Source of the DNA: Rhodoferax sp.
GTDB lineage: Bacteria > Pseudomonadota > Gammaproteobacteria > Burkholderiales > Burkholderiaceae_C
Assembly: GCF_030653815.1 (NCBI RefSeq)
Contig: NZ_JAURYQ010000041.1
Span: 43,779-107,778, forward strand
Direction of reading: 5' to 3'
Length of the DNA: 64,000 nucleotides
Shown in pieces: positions 20,225 through 28,584 of the stretch. How positions within the stretch are numbered: the first letter of the stretch is position 1; every line of letters starts with the position of its first letter. Both the position numbers and the translations under genes were made by a program. The notes beneath the pieces are model-generated. The model made no database searches, had not been told where the DNA came from, and saw only the letters and a list, made by a program, of their open reading frames with translations.

Positions 20225-20683
20225 ATGAAGTCTTTCTTTAGCGTTCAGCGAACACGGTACACCGCTGCCGTGATGCTGTTCGTCTGGATGATTTCCTTGG
20301 GGATCGGCGTGGCCAACGCGTGTCTGCTCCAGCAGGACCAGGGACCTCGTGACTATTTCAGTCTAGGTCCTGCAGGGAACGACCTGACAGCGCATGTTGA
20401 AGGTGTGGTGTCGCGGGACCACTTCGCTGCGAATCCGGTTCATTCTGACGAGCACACATCGTCGCCGGAAAAAATAACTTGCCTGCATTTTTGCGAGGCA
20501 GAGCAAAGTACGCTTATCACTGGTCACCTGGACGGATTCGCTCACCTCGATCTGGTTCCGATCCTGTTTTTGACCGGCTTGCCGGTGCCAACAACTGGTC
20601 AGGCATTGCCAGCGCAGGCCTTCACCAGCCCGAGTTGGTCGGAGCCACCGGTCTCCATCCGCTTTCTGCGGCTCACTATTTGA
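20225..20683 (+). CDS. Hypothetical exported protein, 152 aa
   Basis: Unrecognised. The N-terminus has basic residues and one hydrophobic stretch (AAVMLFVWMISLGIGVANA), a signal peptide or anchor ending near residue 32. The mature part has a CLHFCEAE motif that could bind a metal, a second hydrophobic stretch (LVPILFLTGLPV) and ends PPVSIRFLRLTI, an ending seen in small proteins next to copper-related genes. It follows the 67-aa membrane protein and precedes a Met-rich periplasmic protein, so the three may form a metal-response group. Confidence 0.6.
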   Translation: MKSFFSVQRTRYTAAVMLFVWMISLGIGVANACLLQQDQGPRDYFSLGPAGNDLTAHVEGVVSRDHFAANPVHSDEHTSSPEKITCLHFCEAEQSTLITGHLDGFAHLDLVPILFLTGLPVPTTGQALPAQAFTSPSWSEPPVSIRFLRLTI

Positions 20684-20743
20684 CACCCCCAAATCAGGCT
20701 CTCTGCTGCTTGGGGTGACCCGCGCGGCAGTGGGCCTGCATCT

Positions 20744-20777
20744 GCTTTCAGCATGCCTTCCAGGGAATGCTGAAAGC
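20744..20777 (+). promoter_or_regulatory. 11-bp inverted repeat in the leader of the Met-rich gene
   Basis: GCTTTCAGCAT (20744-20754) and ATGCTGAAAGC (20767-20777) are perfect complements separated by 12 nt. The element lies 44 bp before the ATG at 20821. The following T-run (about 20791-20796) is not directly adjacent to the stem, so it could be an operator, a 5' UTR stem or a weak terminator of the upstream gene. Confidence 0.55.
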
Positions 20778-20820
20778 GTCTCTTGCCGTTTCCCCTCATT
20801 TTTTCCAATTGGAGTTGACC

Positions 20821-21294
20821 ATGTCACACCTTCGCCAGACCGTTCTCACGATTGCCCTTGCTACGGCCGCCATCGGCGCCTCGGCCCAAACCGCTGCGCA
20901 AATCGACGCGCAACAAAAGGAACATCAAGCCCACGTATTGGCTACAGAGCAAGCTTCCATCAATCAGCCCGCTTCGCCCGCCGACCCGGCCAGCGCCGGA
21001 AAGATGGCTGCCATGGACAGCAAAATGAAAGCCATGGCCGAGATGCATCAAAAAATGATGGCTGCCAAAACGCCGGAAGAAAAGAAGGCACTGATGGCCG
21101 AGCACATGAAAACCATGCAGGAAGGCATGAAGATGATGGGCATGATGGGCGGCGGCATGGCCGGCATGCAGGGCAACAAGCCGATGCCAGGCGCCATGGG
21201 CCAGCACCACCAGATGATGGAAAAACGCATGGCCATGATGGAATCCATGATGCAAATGATGATGGACCGGATGCCAGCGCCTGCTGCCAATTAA
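20821..21294 (+). CDS. Methionine-rich periplasmic protein
   Basis: 157 residues with a clear signal peptide (SHLRQTVLTIALATAAIGASAQ). The mature protein is helical and extremely rich in Met, with His: MKMMGMMGGGMAGMQG, then QHHQMMEKRMAMMES and a final MMQMMMDRM. Met-rich segments of this kind bind Cu(I) or Ag(I) in CopK- and PcoE-like proteins, but no strict family is recognised. The ATG at 20821 is preferred because GGAG lies 7-8 nt upstream and the signal peptide starts there; the frame is open to 20767. A role in periplasmic copper buffering is an inference. Confidence 0.75.
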   Translation: MSHLRQTVLTIALATAAIGASAQTAAQIDAQQKEHQAHVLATEQASINQPASPADPASAGKMAAMDSKMKAMAEMHQKMMAAKTPEEKKALMAEHMKTMQEGMKMMGMMGGGMAGMQGNKPMPGAMGQHHQMMEKRMAMMESMMQMMMDRMPAPAAN

Positions 21295-21342
21295 TGGCCG
21301 CATTGCCAGCACTTCGCCTGCGACGCAGCAAGGTCTGATTGC

Positions 21343-22041
21343 TCACGGCCGCACAACGCCTCCCAAGAGCGGATAAGGGTTGATCGGGCTGCCTTTCCAC
21401 CATTGTTTTTCCGGCCCCAGCACGAACACGGCAAAGTGCAAATGCGGCGTGTTCGGATCGGCGTTGCCACTGGTCCCGACATAACCGACCAGATCGCCGC
21501 GTTTCAGCGCCATCCCCTCCTGGACGCCGTCAGCGTACCGGTCCAGGTGCGCGTAGTAATAGGCCAACTGCGCGCTGGTGTCGAATTGGTACAGCGTCAG
21601 ACCGCCGGGTTTGCTGTTGAACAGCTTGGCAATTTTGCCGTCTGTCACCGCAAACACTTGCGTTCCCTTGGGCGCCAGGATGTCGATGGCTTCATGGCGC
21701 CGTTCGCCGCTGCGGGCTTCATCAAAGGTGTTTTGCAGCGCGCTGGCCTTGATGCCCGCGACCGGGATCAGCAGCTGGTTTTCCACCGGCACGGCAAGCT
21801 CAGGTGCCGATGCCGCGGCTACCAGCGGTGGCTCGGCGATGGGTTCGGACGCCGGCATTGCCATGGCGCTGGGCGCTGGTTCGGTGGCAGCGGCCACAGG
21901 CACACAGGGCAGCGCTGGCGCCATGACTGTGGCGCGGTCCGCCACGATCACCACCGGCTGGGCTGAGCCCAGCCCTGAGTAGACATAGAGGCTGATCGCA
22001 CCGACCAGCGCACCGATCAGAAACGTGAGGAGCCACTTCAT
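21343..22041 (-). CDS. M23-family peptidoglycan metallopeptidase
   Basis: LytM-type zinc endopeptidase acting on peptidoglycan in the periplasm, 232 residues. The N-terminus is a membrane anchor (KWLLTFLIGALVGAISLYVYSG), followed by an Ala/Pro-rich linker to about residue 100. The peptidase domain has the zinc ligands in RRHEAIDI (HxxxD) and HLHFAVFVL (HxH), with YYYAHLD between, so the catalytic set is complete. The gene starts 11 bp after the L,D-transpeptidase stop, on the same strand, giving a two-gene cell-wall remodelling unit. Confidence 0.9.
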   Translation of the reverse strand: MKWLLTFLIGALVGAISLYVYSGLGSAQPVVIVADRATVMAPALPCVPVAAATEPAPSAMAMPASEPIAEPPLVAAASAPELAVPVENQLLIPVAGIKASALQNTFDEARSGERRHEAIDILAPKGTQVFAVTDGKIAKLFNSKPGGLTLYQFDTSAQLAYYYAHLDRYADGVQEGMALKRGDLVGYVGTSGNADPNTPHLHFAVFVLGPEKQWWKGSPINPYPLLGGVVRP

Positions 22042-22052
22042 GGGGGACGCCC

Positions 22053-23024
22053 TTACTTTTGCAGCAGAACGTCGACGCCGGTCGCGACCGCTTGCGCGAG
22101 CGCAGACGCATCCCAGTTGGTCAGCCGAATGCAGCCGTGCGATTGGGTCTTGCCAATGGTGGCGGGTTCTGGCGTACCGTGAATGCCGTAATGTTCTTTG
22201 GACAGATCGATCCAGACCACACCCACCGGATTATTCGGTCCGGCCGCAATCTTGGCCTTGGCTTCGCCCGGCTCGGCGTCCCAGAACAATTTCGGGTTGT
22301 AGTGAAACACCGGATTTCGCGCCACGCCATTGACTTTCCAGTCGCCCAAGGGCAGCGGATCATGTTTGCTGCCGGTTGTGACTGGAAACTGGGCGATGAC
22401 TTTGCCGTCAGCATCGACCAGCGACAAGGTGCGGTCCGATTGGTCGACGATGATTTTTGCCGCTTTGGGTAATTCAGGGGTGCCGGCCACATTGGGCACC
22501 ATGATTTCCTCGCCTGCACTGGTAAAACTTTTCCCGGGATTGAGCTGGTCGAGCAGTTTGGGACTGACGTGAAATTTTTCACCGAGCGCCTCTCTGGCCG
22601 AGCGGTAGCCAAGTTCCTTCAGCTTCGCCTTGTCCGCCCAATCGGTCGGGATCGGATGAAACGGACCTGCGACGTCCGCGTCCAGGATCGTGTAGGCCAC
22701 CAGAACGGGTGCGGTGTCGGTATTCAACACGGCCCAGGTTGGCGCATCAACAATGCCGGTGTCCTGCAAGCGGTTCGCCTTTTGGTAGCCGCTGACGGCA
22801 TTGCGTAAATTCTGTCCGTAGGCCGCGTCGATCTCGCCGGAGGAAAAACGAGCCCGGTCCAGCAACACTTGGGCGCGCAGCACGGCGCTGCCTTTCATTT
22901 TTGGCCCGATCAGCTGCGCGCGTTCAGTTTCAGTGAGCGTGTCGGGGTTTGGCAGCGGCGCTGCCAGGGTGACGCTGCTCGTTGCGCATGCCGTGAGCAG
23001 CGCCAGAAGATGTTGCATTTTCAT
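22053..23024 (-). CDS. L,D-transpeptidase (YkuD family)
   Basis: Periplasmic enzyme that forms 3-3 cross-links in peptidoglycan or attaches it to lipoproteins; 323 residues. A signal peptide (QHLLALLTACATSSVTLAA) is followed by a peptidoglycan-binding-like segment (VLLDRARFSSGEIDAAYGQN), then the YkuD domain. The active site has the HGTPEP histidine and SHGCIRLTN with the catalytic cysteine. The ATG at 23024 is chosen because the signal peptide begins there; the open extension to 23135 is not signal-like. It is probably co-transcribed with the M23 peptidase downstream and is divergent from csbD across 204 bp. Confidence 0.9.
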   Translation of the reverse strand: MKMQHLLALLTACATSSVTLAAPLPNPDTLTETERAQLIGPKMKGSAVLRAQVLLDRARFSSGEIDAAYGQNLRNAVSGYQKANRLQDTGIVDAPTWAVLNTDTAPVLVAYTILDADVAGPFHPIPTDWADKAKLKELGYRSAREALGEKFHVSPKLLDQLNPGKSFTSAGEEIMVPNVAGTPELPKAAKIIVDQSDRTLSLVDADGKVIAQFPVTTGSKHDPLPLGDWKVNGVARNPVFHYNPKLFWDAEPGEAKAKIAAGPNNPVGVVWIDLSKEHYGIHGTPEPATIGKTQSHGCIRLTNWDASALAQAVATGVDVLLQK

Positions 23025-23228
23025 GGTTGTTTCTTTGGGTTTGGTTCTGCCTCTCAGCGTAACAGCGGCTGGTGTGGGTTTCTGTGCGCTGGCGAACCGG
23101 GGATTCAAAGCGGGTGCCAGCGTGCGCAATCGCACAGATGACGGCAGGCGAACGCCATAGCATTCAGTCCAGGGTCATCCACTGACTCGCTTGCGAAGCA
23201 ATTCGCTCAACCTCAAAGGAAAATCATC

Positions 23229-23435
23229 ATGAACAAGAATCAAGTCAACGGCACTGTGAAAGATATCGCCGGCAAAGTCCAGGAGCAAGCCGGCAAGCTC
23301 GTAGGTAACAAGGAGCAGGAGGCCAAGGGCATTCACAAACAAGTCACGGGCAAGGCAGAAAAGCGGCTGGGCGATGCCAAGGAAATCGTCGAGGACGCCA
23401 AGGACGCTGTCAAAGACGCCGTGAAGCGTCTCTAA
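23229..23435 (+). CDS. CsbD-family stress protein
   Basis: 68-residue, charged, helical protein. It starts [21 protein letters not shown], the CsbD signature, and continues with heptad-like Lys/Glu repeats ([16 protein letters not shown]). CsbD proteins are abundant under general stress but have no defined activity. A ribosome site (AAAGGAAA) precedes the ATG. It lies next to a flavoprotein reductase gene that begins about 26 bp further on. Confidence 0.92.
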   Translation: MNKNQVNGTVKDIAGKVQEQAGKLVGNKEQEAKGIHKQVTGKAEKRLGDAKEIVEDAKDAVKDAVKRL

Positions 23436-23461
23436 AATATTTCCTGATGCTGCAAGCTGCC

Positions 23462-24904
23462 ATGACACCACTTCACGTCGACGTTGCCATTGTGGGCGCC
23501 GGTACCGCCGGCATGGGTGCCTACCGGGCGGCCCGCGCCCATACCGATTCGGTGTTGCTGATCGAAGGCGGTGCTTATGGCACGACCTGCGCGCGCGTGG
23601 GTTGCATGCCCAGCAAATTGCTGATCGCCGCCGCCGAGGCCGCGCACCAGGCACGCCATACCCAAGCCTTCGGGATACAGGTGCCAACGGTCACGGTGGA
23701 CGGCGCTGCCGTGATGGCGCGGGTACAGCGCGAGCGCGACCGTTTTGTCGGCTTTGTGCTGGAAACGCTTGACGCCATGCCACCGGGTGACCGGTTGGCT
23801 GCCCGTGTCAGGTTCCAGGATGCCAACACCCTGGTGACCGAGCATGGCCAGCTGATTCAGGCCAGGCGCATCGTCATCGCCACCGGCAGCACGCCGGTGC
23901 TGCCGCCGGTTCTGAAAGGGCTGGACGCGCGTTTACTGACCAATGAAAACGTCTTTGACCTGCCCAACTTGCCGACCAGCCTGGCGGTGTTTGGCCCAGG
24001 TGTGCTGGGGCTGGAACTGGCCCAGGCCATGAGCCGCCTGGGGGTGCGGGTCAAGGTGTTTGGCGTGGGCGGCGGCATTGCCGGCATTCAGGATCCGGCC
24101 ATCCGGGAGGATGCCAACCAGACTTTCAACAAAGAGTTTTATCTGGACGCCTCGGCCCGGGTCGAGTTCGTCAGGGAAACGACCACCGGGGTCGACGTTC
24201 ACTATCTGCATCGCAACGGGGTCTGGAAAACCGAGGCCTTCGACCAGGTGCTGGCGGCGACCGGCCGGGCGCCTGCGGTGGCCGGCCTCGGCCTGGAACA
24301 CACGGGCGTGCCGTTGAACGACCGCGGCGTGCCGTTGTTTGACCGCTTCACGCTGCAGTGCGGCGACAGCACGATCTTTATTGCTGGCGACGCCAGCAAC
24401 GACAGTCCGTTATTGCACGAGGCGGCCGACCAGGGGCGCATTGCTGGCGAGAATGCCGCGCGTTTCCCCGATGTGCGACCTGGCCTGCGCCGCGCGCCGC
24501 TGGCGGTGGTCTTCACCGATCCGCAAATCGCCGCGGTGGGTTTGAACTTGAAACAACTCAATGAGCAATTCAAGGATCGCTTTGCGGTGGGTGTCGTGTC
24601 CTTCGAGGACCAGGGCCGCAGCCGGGTCATGCTGCGCAACCAGGGCCTGCTGAAAGTCTATGGCGAGCAGGGCAGCGGCTTGTTTCTGGGGGCTGAAATG
24701 TTCGGCCCTGCGGCCGAGCACATCGGGCATCTGCTGGCCTGGGCGGCGCAACAGCGCATGACCGTCTCCAGCATGCTGGACATGCCCTTTTATCATCCGG
24801 TCATCGAAGAGGGGGTGCGCACCGCTCTGCGCGACCTCAACCACAAGCTGCACATCGGTCCCCAGGTGATCGCGCGCTGTATGGATTGCGGACCTGGCGC
24901 CTGA
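23462..24904 (+). CDS. Dihydrolipoamide dehydrogenase-like flavoprotein disulfide reductase
   Basis: 480-residue FAD/NAD(P)-dependent class I disulfide reductase. FAD motif [14 protein letters not shown] is at the N-terminus, the redox-active cysteines are in [12 protein letters not shown], the NAD motif is [12 protein letters not shown], the second FAD motif is FIAGDASND, and the C-terminal catalytic base is in YHPVIEEG. No E2 or E3-partner genes lie nearby, so it is not assigned to a 2-oxo-acid complex. Mercuric reductase is less likely, because there is no HMA domain and no C-terminal vicinal cysteine pair. The ATG at 23462 matches the family N-terminus; an in-frame start at 23447 adds five residues. 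Confidence 0.85.
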   Translation: MTPLHVDVAIVGAGTAGMGAYRAARAHTDSVLLIEGGAYGTTCARVGCMPSKLLIAAAEAAHQARHTQAFGIQVPTVTVDGAAVMARVQRERDRFVGFVLETLDAMPPGDRLAARVRFQDANTLVTEHGQLIQARRIVIATGSTPVLPPVLKGLDARLLTNENVFDLPNLPTSLAVFGPGVLGLELAQAMSRLGVRVKVFGVGGGIAGIQDPAIREDANQTFNKEFYLDASARVEFVRETTTGVDVHYLHRNGVWKTEAFDQVLAATGRAPAVAGLGLEHTGVPLNDRGVPLFDRFTLQCGDSTIFIAGDASNDSPLLHEAADQGRIAGENAARFPDVRPGLRRAPLAVVFTDPQIAAVGLNLKQLNEQFKDRFAVGVVSFEDQGRSRVMLRNQGLLKVYGEQGSGLFLGAEMFGPAAEHIGHLLAWAAQQRMTVSSMLDMPFYHPVIEEGVRTALRDLNHKLHIGPQVIARCMDCGPGA

Positions 24905-24960
24905 GCTTGGTCCAGGCAGCGGACGCGCGCGGCGCCGCTTTACCGGGTCAATCTGATGTG

Positions 24961-25482
24961 TCAGGGCGCCCGAAGGGTCTGACCCAGCGCAAAAACCGAG
25001 TTGGGCACATTGGGCCGGATGATTTGTTCAACTGGTTTTCTGAACACCCCCCGGTTGGGTGGCGGCTTTTTCTCAATCCTGACCCCTCGGGCCAGTTGAT
25101 TAAGCACCAAACGCTCCAAAGTGACAGACTGCATGAAGTTGATCATTTTCTCATTCATGGCGTCCCACAAGTCTTGCGTCATGTCTTGTGCTGGCGTCGC
25201 GCCTGGCTGTTTTGATTTTGGTGTTGCATCTTCAACGGCGTAGACGATGTCGGCTACCGTGATGCCATCACTGCGCCGGCCCAAGGCGTAGCCACCACCT
25301 GGGCCGCGGGTGCTGGTAACCAGTTCCCGCAAACGCAGCTTGCTGAACAACTGCTCAAGGGATGACAGCGAAACTTGTTGACGCAAGCCGATATCATTGA
25401 GCGACACTGGCCCGAGTTCTTCACGCAAGGCAATGTCAATCATCGCATTCACGGCAAAACGGCCTTTGGTAGTTAAACGCAT
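24961..25482 (-). CDS. Rrf2-family transcriptional regulator lacking cluster cysteines
   Basis: 173-residue winged-helix regulator. The N-terminus is very IscR-like (MRLTTKGRFAVNAMIDIAL, then LEQLFSKLRLRELVTSTRGPGGGYALGR). Where IscR has its three Fe-S cysteines, this protein reads VEDATPKSKQPGATPAQDM, with no cysteine, so it cannot hold a cluster in the IscR manner. No isc genes follow. The C-terminal tail (RIEKKPPPNRGVFRKPVEQ) is extended. A ribosome site (AGGAGG) lies 6-7 nt before the start. It is divergent from a small helical protein gene. Confidence 0.88.
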   Translation of the reverse strand: MRLTTKGRFAVNAMIDIALREELGPVSLNDIGLRQQVSLSSLEQLFSKLRLRELVTSTRGPGGGYALGRRSDGITVADIVYAVEDATPKSKQPGATPAQDMTQDLWDAMNEKMINFMQSVTLERLVLNQLARGVRIEKKPPPNRGVFRKPVEQIIRPNVPNSVFALGQTLRAP

Positions 25483-25645
25483 TTCGAAACCTCCTGACAG
25501 TGCACGAAACCTTGAGAAAACTTTGATTCATCAAGATGCCTGGCCGCAATGTAGTCGCAGGCAGGGGTGGCAGTTTGTTCGGTTGCGTACCGACCGGTCA
25601 TATGTGAACAAATAGTATTGCCTCACAATCAACCAAGGCAACACC

Positions 25646-25876
25646 ATGACCAGCACAAACGTATCAAGTTCGCAGGAGTCCCTCGTCTCTCCGCAGTTCC
25701 TTCACCGCGAAGCGGCAGTCCAGCTGGAAAAGGCCGTCAAGCACCATCGGCAAGCGGCACTGCTCCACGATGTTGGCGATGCCAGGCAAGCGGAGACCCA
25801 TGGCAGCATTGCCTACAACCACACTGCGCACGCTTTGGAGGTGAGTGGTCGGGCATTGAACGTTCTGCTTTGGTAG
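25646..25876 (+). CDS. Small helical His-containing protein, 76 aa
   Basis: Unrecognised function. The sequence is almost entirely predicted helix and carries regularly spaced Ala/His patterns (EKAVKHHRQAALLHDVGDA, then HGSIAYNHTAHALEVSG), resembling small His-rich helical proteins of betaproteobacteria. The ATG at 25646 has AAGG about 7 nt upstream. It sits between the Rrf2 regulator (divergent) and creA, which begins 36 bp after it. Confidence 0.65.
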   Translation: MTSTNVSSSQESLVSPQFLHREAAVQLEKAVKHHRQAALLHDVGDARQAETHGSIAYNHTAHALEVSGRALNVLLW

Positions 25877-25912
25877 CCGTTGCCAAGTGAATCTCAGCTG
25901 AAGGTACCTTGG

Positions 25913-26380
25913 ATGAAAAAATTGTTGTTAGCCATTACTGCCCTCCTCGCATCGTCAGGCGGCATGGCCGAGACCGTGGGCGAGGTCAGCACCACCTTCA
26001 AACTATTGAGCCCCAATGACAAGATCGTCGTGGAAGTGTTCGATGACCCCGAGGTGCAGGGGGTGGCCTGCTATTTGTCGCACGCCAAAACAGGCGGTTA
26101 CAAAGGTGCGCTGGGCCTGGCCGAAGACACGTCTGACGCCGCAGTGGCTTGCCGCCAGATCGGGCCCATTGCCTTCAAGGGCAAGATCGCTGGGCAGGAC
26201 GAAGTGTTCAATGCCCGAACCTCTTTCCTGTTCAAACAAGTCCGCGTGGTGCGCATGGTCGACAGCAAGCGCAACACGCTGGTCTACCTGGTGTATTCCG
26301 ACAAGCTGATTGACGGCAGCCCCAAGAACAGCGTGACGGCCGTGCCTGTGCCGGCCGCGCAGCCGATACCGTTGAAGTAA
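25913..26380 (+). CDS. creA: CreA family protein
   Basis: 155-residue exported protein, close in length to E. coli CreA (157). A signal peptide (KKLLLAITALLASSGGMAE) is followed by the conserved CreA body: VGEVSTTFKLLSPNDKIVVE, then VACYLSHAKTGGYKG and FKQVRVVRMVDSKRNTLVYL. The ATG at 25913 is chosen at the signal peptide start, 33 nt into the open frame. CreA has no known biochemical role. It converges with tctA across 74 bp. Confidence 0.92.
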   Translation: MKKLLLAITALLASSGGMAETVGEVSTTFKLLSPNDKIVVEVFDDPEVQGVACYLSHAKTGGYKGALGLAEDTSDAAVACRQIGPIAFKGKIAGQDEVFNARTSFLFKQVRVVRMVDSKRNTLVYLVYSDKLIDGSPKNSVTAVPVPAAQPIPLK

Positions 26381-26454
26381 AGCGAGAGACAGCGCGTCGT
26401 TGCAAGGGTTGCCTTTCCCTCTGCGCGTAAGCTGCGTTAAACGCTTTCGGAATT

Positions 26455-27954
26455 TCAAACCGCCTTGCGCATGCGGCCGATGAGTCTGCCAATGAATGGC
26501 CACATCAGCAACAGCACGGCGAGTGTCATGATCGTCGCGACCAGCGTCGAATTGGTCCAGAAGATTCCCAGCGATCCCTTCGAGAAAATCATCGATTGGC
26601 GGAAGGCATCCTCGGTCTTGTCACCGAGCACCATCGCCAGAACCATGGGTGCGATGGGGTAGTCGAGTTTTTTGAGCAGGTAGCCGACGATGCCGAAGCC
26701 CAGCGCCAGCCAGAGATCGAGGCGAGCACCGCTGATCTGGTAGGCGCCGATGAAACACACGACGACGATCATCGGGCCGATGATCGAAAACGGGATTCTC
26801 AGAATGGCGGCAAACAGCGGCACCGTGGCGAGCACCAGGAACACGGCCATCACATTGCCAAGATACATGCTGGCAATGGTGCTCCAGACAAAATCCGGGC
26901 GTTCGATAAACAACATCGGCCCGGGTGTCAGACCCCAGATCATCAGGCCGCCCATCATGACGGCTGCGGTTGCCGATCCAGGAATACCCAGCGCCAGCAT
27001 TGGCAAAATGGCGCAGGTCCCGGCCGAGTGGTCTGCCGTTTCCGGTGCGATCACGCCGGCCGGTTCACCCTTCCCGAAACCGCTCTTGTTGCGCGCAAAA
27101 CGCTTGGCCAGACCATAACTCATGAACGAGGCGGCGGTCGGCCCGCCGGGCGTGATGCCCATCCAGCAGCCGACGAGTGCGCTGCGCAGCAGCGTAACCC
27201 AGTATTTCGGCAGCGAGATGATCGCGTGAACGACATCGCGGATTTTGATGCGGGCGTGTATGCCGTTGAAGTGCAGGCCTTGTTCCATCGTCTGTATCAG
27301 TTCACCGAGGCCAAACAGCCCGATCACGGCGACCAGGAAACTGATTCCCTTGATCAACTCGGTGATGCCGAACGTCAACCGCATGTTGCCGGACATGCCG
27401 TCCATGCCGATGGTGGCAAAGGCAAAGCCGAGCATCATCGACACAACCGCCTTGAATGGCGAGCCGCCTCCCATGCCGATAAAGCTGCAGAAGGTCAGAA
27501 AATAGACAGCAAAGAACTCCGGCGAGCTGAATTTCAGTGCGAACTGGGTGACCCAGCCGGACAAGATGGTAATGACGGTCACGCCAATGAGTGCGCCGAT
27601 ACCGGCGGATATGAAGGCGAGGGTCAACGCCTTGGTGGCATGCCCCTGTTGTGCCATCGGGTAGCCGTCGAAAGTCGTCGCGACCGACGAGGGTTCGCCC
27701 GGAATGTTGAACAGGATCGACGTGGTCGAACCGCCGAACAGTGCGCCCCAGTACATGCTGGTGAGAAGGATGATGGCCGATATCGGGTCCATGGTGAAGG
27801 TGAGCGGTATCAGCAGCGATACGCCGTTCGGTGCACCCAGTCCCGGCAGGACGCCGACCAGAATACCCAGCAGTACTCCAACCGCCATGAGTCCAAGATG
27901 GTAGGCGGAGAAAACGATGACGAAACCGTCCATCAGGTTGCCAAAATTCGCCAA
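26455..27954 (-). CDS. tctA: TctA-type large permease subunit
   Basis: Large membrane subunit of a tripartite tricarboxylate transporter, 499 residues with about 12 membrane segments. The family motifs are present: GLGAPNGVSLLIPLTFTMDP at the N-terminus and PGGPTAASFMSYGLAKRF in the second half (a repeat of the first). It is third in the tctC-tctB-tctA order and follows tctB by 52 bp. The transporter imports an organic acid using the proton or sodium gradient, with TctC delivering the substrate. Confidence 0.95.
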   Translation of the reverse strand: MANFGNLMDGFVIVFSAYHLGLMAVGVLLGILVGVLPGLGAPNGVSLLIPLTFTMDPISAIILLTSMYWGALFGGSTTSILFNIPGEPSSVATTFDGYPMAQQGHATKALTLAFISAGIGALIGVTVITILSGWVTQFALKFSSPEFFAVYFLTFCSFIGMGGGSPFKAVVSMMLGFAFATIGMDGMSGNMRLTFGITELIKGISFLVAVIGLFGLGELIQTMEQGLHFNGIHARIKIRDVVHAIISLPKYWVTLLRSALVGCWMGITPGGPTAASFMSYGLAKRFARNKSGFGKGEPAGVIAPETADHSAGTCAILPMLALGIPGSATAAVMMGGLMIWGLTPGPMLFIERPDFVWSTIASMYLGNVMAVFLVLATVPLFAAILRIPFSIIGPMIVVVCFIGAYQISGARLDLWLALGFGIVGYLLKKLDYPIAPMVLAMVLGDKTEDAFRQSMIFSKGSLGIFWTNSTLVATIMTLAVLLLMWPFIGRLIGRMRKAV

Positions 27955-28006
27955 TGTGTTTCTCCAGAATCTCGCTGTCGTGGAAAGTTTTCTTGCCGAG
28001 CCAGGG

Positions 28007-28507
28007 TTAGTAAATGTTCAGCAGGGCTTCAATTGGCCCTTTGAGCAGGGGAACTTGGAACCATTTTTCAAAAACGAAGTAAAAAATCACAATCGTGCTC
28101 ATGCAGATGGTGAGCGCCTTGCCGATCCGGTATCCCCCCTGGATCGTCATGACACCGAACAGATAGAGAGCAAGGCCGACATAAAGTCCAAGCACCATCG
28201 ATACAGCGACGAAACCGAGCATGGGCAGGAAAAATGTCAGTATCCGATGGCCTTGCTCTCGTGTCAGAAAAACTTCCTTACGGTGACGTTGTGCGATCAC
28301 GGCCTCAATCAGTGCACCGCAACTGGCGATGACAATGAACAGACCGATATAAAAGGGAAAGTAGCCCGGTTGTGGTCCGGCATCACCCCAGCCGGTTCCG
28401 ATTTCGAGTGATCCGTAACTGACAATCGCACCGGCCAAGGCAGCAGCACAGGCCACTGCAATTTCCATCGTCAAACGGGTCATCAAGGTCCCGGATGGAT
28501 TACGCAT
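28007..28507 (-). CDS. tctB: TctB-type small permease subunit
   Basis: Small membrane subunit of the tripartite tricarboxylate transporter, 166 residues with four hydrophobic segments (MEIAVACAAALAGAIVSYG; FPFYIGLFIVIASCGALI; ILTFFLPMLGFVAVSMVLG; TICMSTIVIFYFVFEKWF). The ATG at 28507 has GAGGAG 8 nt upstream. It lies 77 bp after tctC, with a hairpin in that gap. Confidence 0.93.
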   Translation of the reverse strand: MRNPSGTLMTRLTMEIAVACAAALAGAIVSYGSLEIGTGWGDAGPQPGYFPFYIGLFIVIASCGALIEAVIAQRHRKEVFLTREQGHRILTFFLPMLGFVAVSMVLGLYVGLALYLFGVMTIQGGYRIGKALTICMSTIVIFYFVFEKWFQVPLLKGPIEALLNIY

Positions 28508-28534
28508 AGGGCAAACTCCTCAATAATGAAACAA

Positions 28535-28557
28535 CGGGGCAGGTTTGACCTACCCCG
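28535..28557 (-). promoter_or_regulatory. Hairpin between tctC and tctB
   Basis: CGGGGCAGGT and ACCTACCCCG form a stem with one mismatch around a TTG loop. No long T-run follows, so it is unlikely to be a strong terminator. Placed after the binding-protein gene, it may stabilise the tctC part of the mRNA and raise binding-protein levels over permease levels. Confidence 0.5.
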
Positions 28558-28584
28558 AAAAGCCCCGGGCCGCCGGTTACGGTT

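Noticed and set aside
23447..24904. Mercuric reductase (merA) as the name for the flavoprotein
   Set aside because: No HMA domain, no C-terminal vicinal cysteines and no mer genes nearby; dihydrolipoamide dehydrogenase-like is the safer call.
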